Source: Hyphomicrobiales bacterium (lineage in GTDB: Bacteria > Pseudomonadota > Alphaproteobacteria > Rhizobiales > Aestuariivirgaceae). From it: 9,974 nt of DNA. Each line of letters opens with the position of its first letter. Position 1 is the stretch's first letter. A program made the translations under genes and the position numbers. The DNA lies in the NCBI GenBank assembly GCA_003151375.1, contig PLXI01000003.1, positions 1-9,974 on the forward strand, written 5' to 3'. The notes under the pieces are model-generated. The model had not been told where the DNA came from. It was given only the letters and a program-made list of their open reading frames with translations, and searched no databases. Below are positions 6,396 through 9,974 of the stretch, piece by piece.

Positions 6396-6412
6396 ACTCG
6401 CCCTAGGCGAGT
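6396..6412. terminator. Hairpin, possible terminator downstream of the DUF736 gene
   Basis: ACTCGCC-CTA-GGCGAGT is a perfect 7-bp stem with a 3-base loop. On the minus strand it is followed by TTTCGAT, a weak U-tract. It is the second of two tandem hairpins after the DUF736 stop and could end that transcript. Confidence 0.45.
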
Positions 6413-6417
6413 CAATT

Positions 6418-6447
6418 GGCTCCGCAATTGTTGCAAATTGCGGAGCC
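6418..6447. terminator. Perfect 12-bp stem-loop just after the DUF736 gene
   Basis: GGCTCCGCAATT and AATTGCGGAGCC are exact reverse complements around the 6-base loop GTTGCA. It starts 13 bases past the DUF736 stop. There is no T-run on either side, so it may work with the neighbouring hairpin at 6396-6412, stabilise the mRNA 3' end, or be a protein or transfer site. Confidence 0.5.
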
Positions 6448-6460
6448 AGATTGTGTAGGT

Positions 6461-6784
6461 CTAGTCGTTGGGATTCCAGATCAGGGCGTAAAGCGTGTCA
6501 TCGTCCTGACCTGCGGCACGGCCCAGATTGGCATAGAGTTTGCGCGGGCCAAATTCGGGAGCAGCGAGTGCGAGGCTCACATATTCCTTGTGAGAGGTTT
6601 CGCCTTTCTTCGTCCAGCCTGCACCAATCTCGATGCCTTGGGTCAAGACGCGGTAGTCAGGCTGTGCATCCGCTGTCTTGTTGGCATTGGGGATAATCTC
6701 GACTTCGGCGCGGATTGAGATGGTGCGGATGGAACCCAGATAGCGGCCATCCTCTTGTTTGTTGACATAACCGATTGCAGTCAT
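6461..6784 (-). CDS. DUF736 family protein
   Basis: This 107-aa protein belongs to DUF736, a small family found almost only on alphaproteobacterial plasmids and ICEs, without an established biochemical role. Visible family features are MTAIGYVNKQEDGRYLGSIRTI, AEVEIIPNANKTADAQPDYRVL and IEIGAGWTKKGE. Further along are the block EYVSLALAAPEFGPRKLYANLG and the terminal LIWNPND. The length is typical. The ATG at 6784 is chosen because GGAG lies six bases upstream and homologues start there. An ATG four codons earlier would sit on that ribosome site, and the longer open frame to 6904 runs into a structured inverted repeat. A degraded relative lies head-to-head on the other strand (7060-7378). Two tandem hairpins follow the gene. 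Confidence 0.92.
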   Translation of the reverse strand: MTAIGYVNKQEDGRYLGSIRTISIRAEVEIIPNANKTADAQPDYRVLTQGIEIGAGWTKKGETSHKEYVSLALAAPEFGPRKLYANLGRAAGQDDDTLYALIWNPND

Positions 6785-6895
6785 TTTCGTCTCCATTTTG
6801 ATCTTCGCTTGGGAACCATTCCCCGGCGATGCGTGACCGGAGATGGCCGCCGCCCGCAGCCTGAACCTGACAAGGCCGCAACGCAGTGGAGGACG

Positions 6896-6970
6896 CGCAG
6901 ACACAAGTATTTTGAAGCGCAGCGCCCGCGAGGAGCCGCTTTAGCGGCGGGGAAAATACTTGGGTCTGCG
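6896..6970. repeat. 18-bp inverted repeat enclosing a smaller hairpin, upstream of the DUF736 gene
   Basis: The arms CGCAGACACAAGTATTTT (6896-6913) and AAAATACTTGGGTCTGCG (6953-6970) pair at 17 of 18 positions, with one mismatch (6903/6963). The 39-base interior contains a perfect 6-bp hairpin GCCGCT-TT-AGCGGC (6935-6948). A strand copied from this region could fold into a long stem with an internal branch. It lies between the divergent DUF736 gene and DUF736 pseudogene. A structured RNA, a transfer or replication site, or a small mobile palindrome are all possible. Confidence 0.6.
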
Positions 6971-7059
6971 GGTTTCGGGGCGAGGACGGACGGCCATAGG
7001 TCATGCACACAGAGCCGGTGATTGGTGCCCGTGAAAGTATCAAGCCAATGGAGGTGAAT

Positions 7060-7378
7060 ATGATTTCGATGGTGACAAGTCCGAGCAAGAGCGTGGTCGT
7101 TTGGGTTTTAACCGCACCATCTCAATCCGCGCCGAAGTCTGAACCACTCTCAATGCTGATAAGATGAATGATGCGCAGCGCCCGTACTGCCTTCTGATTC
7201 AAGGCATTGGCATTGGTGCTAGCTGTATGACGAAAGACGAAACGTTCGGCAAAGAACACGTGAGCTTTTCACTTGCGCCACTAAATTTGGTTCGCACAAG
7301 CTCTATGCCAATCTGGGCCGTGTCGCACGTATAGACGGATGCGGAGTTTACAACTTGATCGGTAACCCTAACGACTAG
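7060..7378 (+). pseudogene. Decayed second DUF736 gene
   Basis: On the plus strand a near-ideal ribosome site GGAGGTG stands before an ATG at 7060. The following DNA encodes a DUF736 relative in pieces: GRLGFNRTISIRAEV, then an in-frame TGA, then LNADKMNDAQRPY and IQGIGIGASCMTKDETFGKEHVSFSLAP. After a one-base deletion near 7284 comes KFGSHKLYANLGRVA, ending NLIGNPND at the TAG at 7376. These match RTISIRAEV, ANKTADAQPDY, GIEIGAGWTKKGE, EYVSLALAAP, FGPRKLYANLGRAA and NPND of the intact minus-strand gene. The ATG is also out of frame with the first homologous block. With one stop and two frame breaks it cannot make a full protein. It is divergent from the intact copy and clearly diverged from it, so it is an old paralogue or a relic of another element. 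Confidence 0.88.
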
Positions 7379-7420
7379 GCCCACACATTCTGGTACTGCA
7401 CTTTGCAAGGAATGCAGCGC

Positions 7421-7451
7421 CAAAAGAAATGGCAGGCCAGAAGGCCTGCCA
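7421..7451 (-). terminator. Rho-independent terminator of the ardC-parB operon
   Basis: On the minus strand TGGCAGGCC-TTCT-GGCCTGCCA forms a perfect GC-rich 9-bp stem with a 4-base loop, followed at once by TTTCTTTTGG. It begins 23 bases past the parB stop. This is a textbook intrinsic terminator and sets the end of that transcript. Confidence 0.85.
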
Positions 7452-7473
7452 CTGGGCAACAAGGTAAAGTAGT

Positions 7474-9183
7474 TCAAATGCCGAATGCCACTGCCACGGT
7501 TTTCCACTTGTCAGAAACCGCAACGCCACCTTGTTCGCTGTAGGTCTTGATCGGAAACTGGAAGTAAGGAGTCAGCCAATCCGCCTTGTGTTCGCGGCCA
7601 CCTTGGCCAAGTATGAAGTCTTTGATGATGGCCTTCTTGATCTTGTTGGGTTCATCCTTGTTACCGTCGGCAATGGCTGGTGAAGCGATGTCAGACAACA
7701 TGGCATTGATGACTTCTTTGTTGCTGAGCAGGTCAAAGAACGTGTCATCGGGCCGCCAGTCATTGAGGGTTGCCCCTGTCACGATACCAGCCACTTCCGA
7801 GGCGGCTGTACCAATTGCCAAGGTTTCAGCCATGGCCAAGGCCAGCAAGCGAAGCACTTCTTCTTCCGACAATTTGAGCAGCTGCACAAAGACGCTGGCC
7901 AAGCCAAAATCATCACCATTGGGCCTGATCAATTCAGTTCGGTCTTGATCAAAGCCCAAAAGGGAAAGCAGTTCCTTGCGCCTTTCGCCGAATTGAACCT
8001 GCGCCGGATTGGCGGCAAGAGAAGCGACAATATCAGGCTTGACAGGCTTCATGGGTTCCAGCTTGATCGTCCAAAGATTGGAGCCAACAATCATATGGGC
8101 CAAGACCAAGCGTAACGCCATTTGCGGGTGGTTCAACAGTTCCAACCTGATGGCGGCAAGCCTGTGCAGTTCAACATAGTTCTGCGCTGGGCCTGAGAGT
8201 TCGGGCTTGGTGGGTTTAGATTTAGGGCCTTCGCCTCTCTCCATTTTCTCTGCCTTGCGGGCTTCATCGCGGGTGACATAGCCTTCGTGGATTTCGACTT
8301 CACCACGTTCCGAGACAGCAATAAACACCGCCCCACCTTTGCGCTTGGCAGCTTTCTGATGCTCCCATTCATAGAAGCGCACACCGCGTGGCATGATTTC
8401 CACACGTGGCCAGCCTTGGGCCAAGAATTCATCACGCTTGGCCGCAATGGCCTTGTCCTGCAAGGCCCAGAAGCCCTCAAGCTGGGCGAAGAATTTCTCT
8501 TCGCCAAACAGGTCGGTGATGATCTCGCTCTGATAGAGGGCGAGATCAAACAGCGCCACGCTGGTGGGGATATTCTCGCCACCCAGCAGCCATTTTTTAA
8601 GATGGTTGCCCATGGGGGCATTCTGTCCTTCGTCATCCCAAAGCGCCAACCAATCCTTTTGCTGCTGCTTGGTGGCAAGGGTGAGCGCTCGCAAAGTTTC
8701 GGCGTCAATCTCCTCGGCACGGTAAAGCTGTCTGATCTTGGGATGGAGATTGGCGATGGCCAAGCGGCGCTTCACCGTGAGGTCAGTCACGCCAAAGACA
8801 TGGGCAATATCTTCAATTGAACGACCTTCCTTTAACAATCGTTGGAAGGCCTCGAACTGATCCATTTCGTCCATGGGCAAATGCGCGACATTCTCAATCA
8901 GTGAGGCCTCCACAGCAGAAGCGTCATCGCCTTTGGCCATGACCGCACAGGGTAAGGCTTCAATAACAGTGCCTTCATGTTCCAAGGCACTGGCGGCAAG
9001 GAAGCGCCTGCGGCCTGCAACAATCTCATAACCTTGGCCATTGGGTCTGACCAAGAGCGGCTGTAGAATGCCGCGCTGCTTAATGCTCGGCATCAAGTCT
9101 TTGAAGTCGGCTTTCCTGACACCATGCCTGACATTGGTGGCGGCGATTTTAAGTTCTGAGAGGGGGATATGCATGAGTTCCAT
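7474..9183 (-). CDS. parB: ParB/RepB/Spo0J family partition protein (large plasmid/ICE type)
   Basis: This is a 569-aa ParB-family DNA-binding protein. The N-terminal ParB/Srx domain is at about residues 3-100, with GILQPLLVRPNGQGYEIVAGRRRFLAA (38-64), where GRRR stands in place of the usual GERR, and IENVAHLPMDEMDQFEAF, corresponding to the ENxxR box. A KorB/ParB helix-turn-helix follows at about 120-145 (RSIEDIAHVFGVTDLTVKRRLAIANL). The remaining 400 residues, charged around 310-350, are typical of the long ParB proteins of alphaproteobacterial elements and have no assigned activity. Members act in partition or as element regulators. No parA lies beside it, so a classical partition pair is not shown here. 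The ATG at 9183 has AAGGAG eight bases upstream, overlapping the stop of the preceding small gene. The transcript ends at the terminator at 7421-7451. Confidence 0.92.
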   Translation of the reverse strand: MELMHIPLSELKIAATNVRHGVRKADFKDLMPSIKQRGILQPLLVRPNGQGYEIVAGRRRFLAASALEHEGTVIEALPCAVMAKGDDASAVEASLIENVAHLPMDEMDQFEAFQRLLKEGRSIEDIAHVFGVTDLTVKRRLAIANLHPKIRQLYRAEEIDAETLRALTLATKQQQKDWLALWDDEGQNAPMGNHLKKWLLGGENIPTSVALFDLALYQSEIITDLFGEEKFFAQLEGFWALQDKAIAAKRDEFLAQGWPRVEIMPRGVRFYEWEHQKAAKRKGGAVFIAVSERGEVEIHEGYVTRDEARKAEKMERGEGPKSKPTKPELSGPAQNYVELHRLAAIRLELLNHPQMALRLVLAHMIVGSNLWTIKLEPMKPVKPDIVASLAANPAQVQFGERRKELLSLLGFDQDRTELIRPNGDDFGLASVFVQLLKLSEEEVLRLLALAMAETLAIGTAASEVAGIVTGATLNDWRPDDTFFDLLSNKEVINAMLSDIASPAIADGNKDEPNKIKKAIIKDFILGQGGREHKADWLTPYFQFPIKTYSEQGGVAVSDKWKTVAVAFGI

Positions 9184-9195
9184 GGGTCTTACTCC

Positions 9196-9420
9196 TTAAG
9201 TTTTTGGGGTTGTGGCGCTGAACAGTTCCAACTGGTTCCGTGCAACCTCGTCAAAAAGGCCAAGGTCACAGGGCTTTTGCAGCCTATCGGATACCAATGG
9301 ATGCGCGGCCAGCGCCTCAAGCCGCGCCTTCATCGAAACAGGCCGCACCCCAGGTACAAGTGATTGTGGGCCAAGGGTGGTGGCTTCCGTCTCGAAGGGA
9401 ATTGGAGCGGTGGCATTCAT
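9196..9420 (-). CDS. Small conserved hypothetical protein between ardC and parB
   Basis: This is a 74-aa protein, rich in Leu and Pro and without cysteine pairs, membrane segments or a recognisable domain. It starts MNATAPIPFETEATTLGPQS, has the core VRPVSMKARLEALAAHPLV, and ends near CDLGLFDEVARNQLELF. I believe proteins of this type recur between an ArdC-like gene and a large parB in related elements, but I cannot name a function. Its ATG overlaps the ardC stop by 4 bp, with GGAG and AGG inside the end of ardC as possible ribosome sites. Its stop lies 12 bp before parB. This tight three-gene spacing argues that it is a real, co-translated gene. Confidence 0.75.
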   Translation of the reverse strand: MNATAPIPFETEATTLGPQSLVPGVRPVSMKARLEALAAHPLVSDRLQKPCDLGLFDEVARNQLELFSATTPKT

Positions 9421-9974
9421 GCCGCCTGCTCCATATTTGAATGGGTGTTTTGCTCTGACTTAAAAGCCAAAATGAAATCGCAAGCCTTGGAGGCCAGACT
9501 TGCCGCCCGCACAATGGCTTTGGCATCTTCACGCAAGACTTGCAGCCAATTGCCGATGTAATCGGCATGACGGACGGTGGGGATGATGCCCAGCGAAGCG
9601 CACACAAAGGCCGTTGCTAGTTCGGCCACCAGTTCCTCGCGGCCATAATCTTGTGTGCCGAATTTGGTCGTCAGGTTACGGTCAAGGCGGCTCTTGTGGC
9701 CTGTCCAGTGACCCAATTCGTGAAAGGCCGTACGGTAGTAATTGATCTGCTCGATGTAAGCAGTCTGGTGAGGGATGCGGATGAAGTCTTCGCTCGGCAC
9801 ATAGAAGGCCTGATCGCCACCAATGCGGAAATCTGCGCCTGTGGCCCCAATCAAAGCTTCGGCTTCGGGAACGAGTTCACGCTCTGGCCGCGCAACAGGC
9901 GGCGCAATCAGTCCCTTGGGCAGGCTCTCGCATTGGTCGGTGTTGAATACTGTATAGCGTTTAAGGAATGAGAT
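9417..9974 (-). CDS. ardC: ArdC-like antirestriction protein / zincin metallopeptidase, C-terminal part (runs off window)
   Basis: The last 185 residues of a protein resembling ArdC/DUF1738, a family of conjugative-element proteins with an N-terminal single-strand DNA-binding domain (outside the window) and a C-terminal zincin peptidase domain. ArdC of plasmid pSa is known to protect incoming DNA against restriction. Visible here are FLKRYTVFNTDQC near the window edge, then the zinc site FHELGHWTGH (HExxH at about 9708-9722), and REELVAELATAFV with the likely third ligand. The conserved tail is IGNWLQVLREDAKAIVRAASLASKA, followed by a short divergent end. The frame is open to the last base, so the start is upstream of 9974. 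A TTG-initiated reading from 9854 is not a real start. It is the first visible gene of the ardC-small gene-parB operon. Confidence 0.9.
   Translation of the reverse strand: MSFLKRYTVFNTDQCESLPKGLIAPPVARPERELVPEAEALIGATGADFRIGGDQAFYVPSEDFIRIPHQTAYIEQINYYRTAFHELGHWTGHKSRLDRNLTTKFGTQDYGREELVAELATAFVCASLGIIPTVRHADYIGNWLQVLREDAKAIVRAASLASKACDFILAFKSEQNTHSNMEQAA

Noticed and set aside
6781..7008. 75-aa minus-strand open frame (PAAKAAPRGRCASKY type)
   Set aside because: It is the translation of the inverted repeat region upstream of DUF736; composition and position suggest a spurious call rather than a protein.
8133..8720. 195-aa minus-strand open frame inside parB
   Set aside because: It is an alternative frame of parB, rich in Arg, Pro and Ser, with no motifs; the parB frame is continuous and recognisable. 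The 177-aa plus-strand frame at 8287-8820 fails for the same reason.
1..9974. CRISPR arrays, tRNA or rRNA genes, and a known oriT nick motif
   Set aside because: I saw no regularly spaced repeats, no tRNA- or rRNA-like sequence, and no convincing match to the nick regions I know; an oriT may still be present in the hairpin regions.

Overview
This window looks like part of an alphaproteobacterial conjugative element: an integrative conjugative element (ICE) or plasmid of the kind common in Rhizobiales and sphingomonads. The evidence is the recognisable set of backbone genes: an ArdC-like metallopeptidase, a large ParB, a DUF736 protein, an excisionase-type helix-turn-helix protein, a TraF-type S26 peptidase, a DUF3363/VirD2-like relaxase and a TraG/VirD4 coupling protein. 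All intact genes lie on the minus strand, so the transfer block reads from high to low coordinates. The organism assignment is inferred from these families; no chromosomal marker is present.

In transcription order: (1) 9974-7421 holds the 3' part of ardC, a 74-aa conserved small protein (4-bp stop/start overlap), parB, and a strong intrinsic terminator. (2) 7420-6785 holds no intact gene. It contains a decayed second DUF736 copy on the plus strand and an 18-bp inverted repeat (17/18 paired) enclosing a smaller hairpin. (3) 6784-6396 is the intact DUF736 gene followed by two tandem hairpins. (4) 6194-5467 is the helix-turn-helix gene and traF, 2 bp apart and each with a clear ribosome binding site. 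(5) 5425-3860 is an IS110-family insertion sequence, with its RuvC-like/serine transposase on the minus strand, a long non-coding 3' end, and matching 12-bp inverted repeats near both ends. (6) 3697-1925 is the relaxase. It lacks a normal start codon in its present context. (7) 1785-660 is a complete 'mobile mystery protein A/B' module: an XRE regulator with its own promoter and palindromic operator, translationally coupled to a Fic-domain enzyme. (8) 536-1 is the N-terminal part of TraG, running off the window.

Taken together, TraF would process pilin, the relaxase would nick and pilot DNA, and TraG would couple it to the type IV secretion channel. ParB and ArdC would support maintenance and establishment. 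The backbone carries two insertions: the IS110 element between traF and the relaxase, and the A/B module between the relaxase and traG. Genes that I expect from related elements between the helix-turn-helix gene and traF (parA, repA, DUF2840) are absent here. The transfer block may therefore be degraded or rearranged. The most interesting items are the A/B module with its operator, the candidate bridge-RNA region of the IS, the relaxase start, and the structured DNA around the duplicated DUF736 genes.
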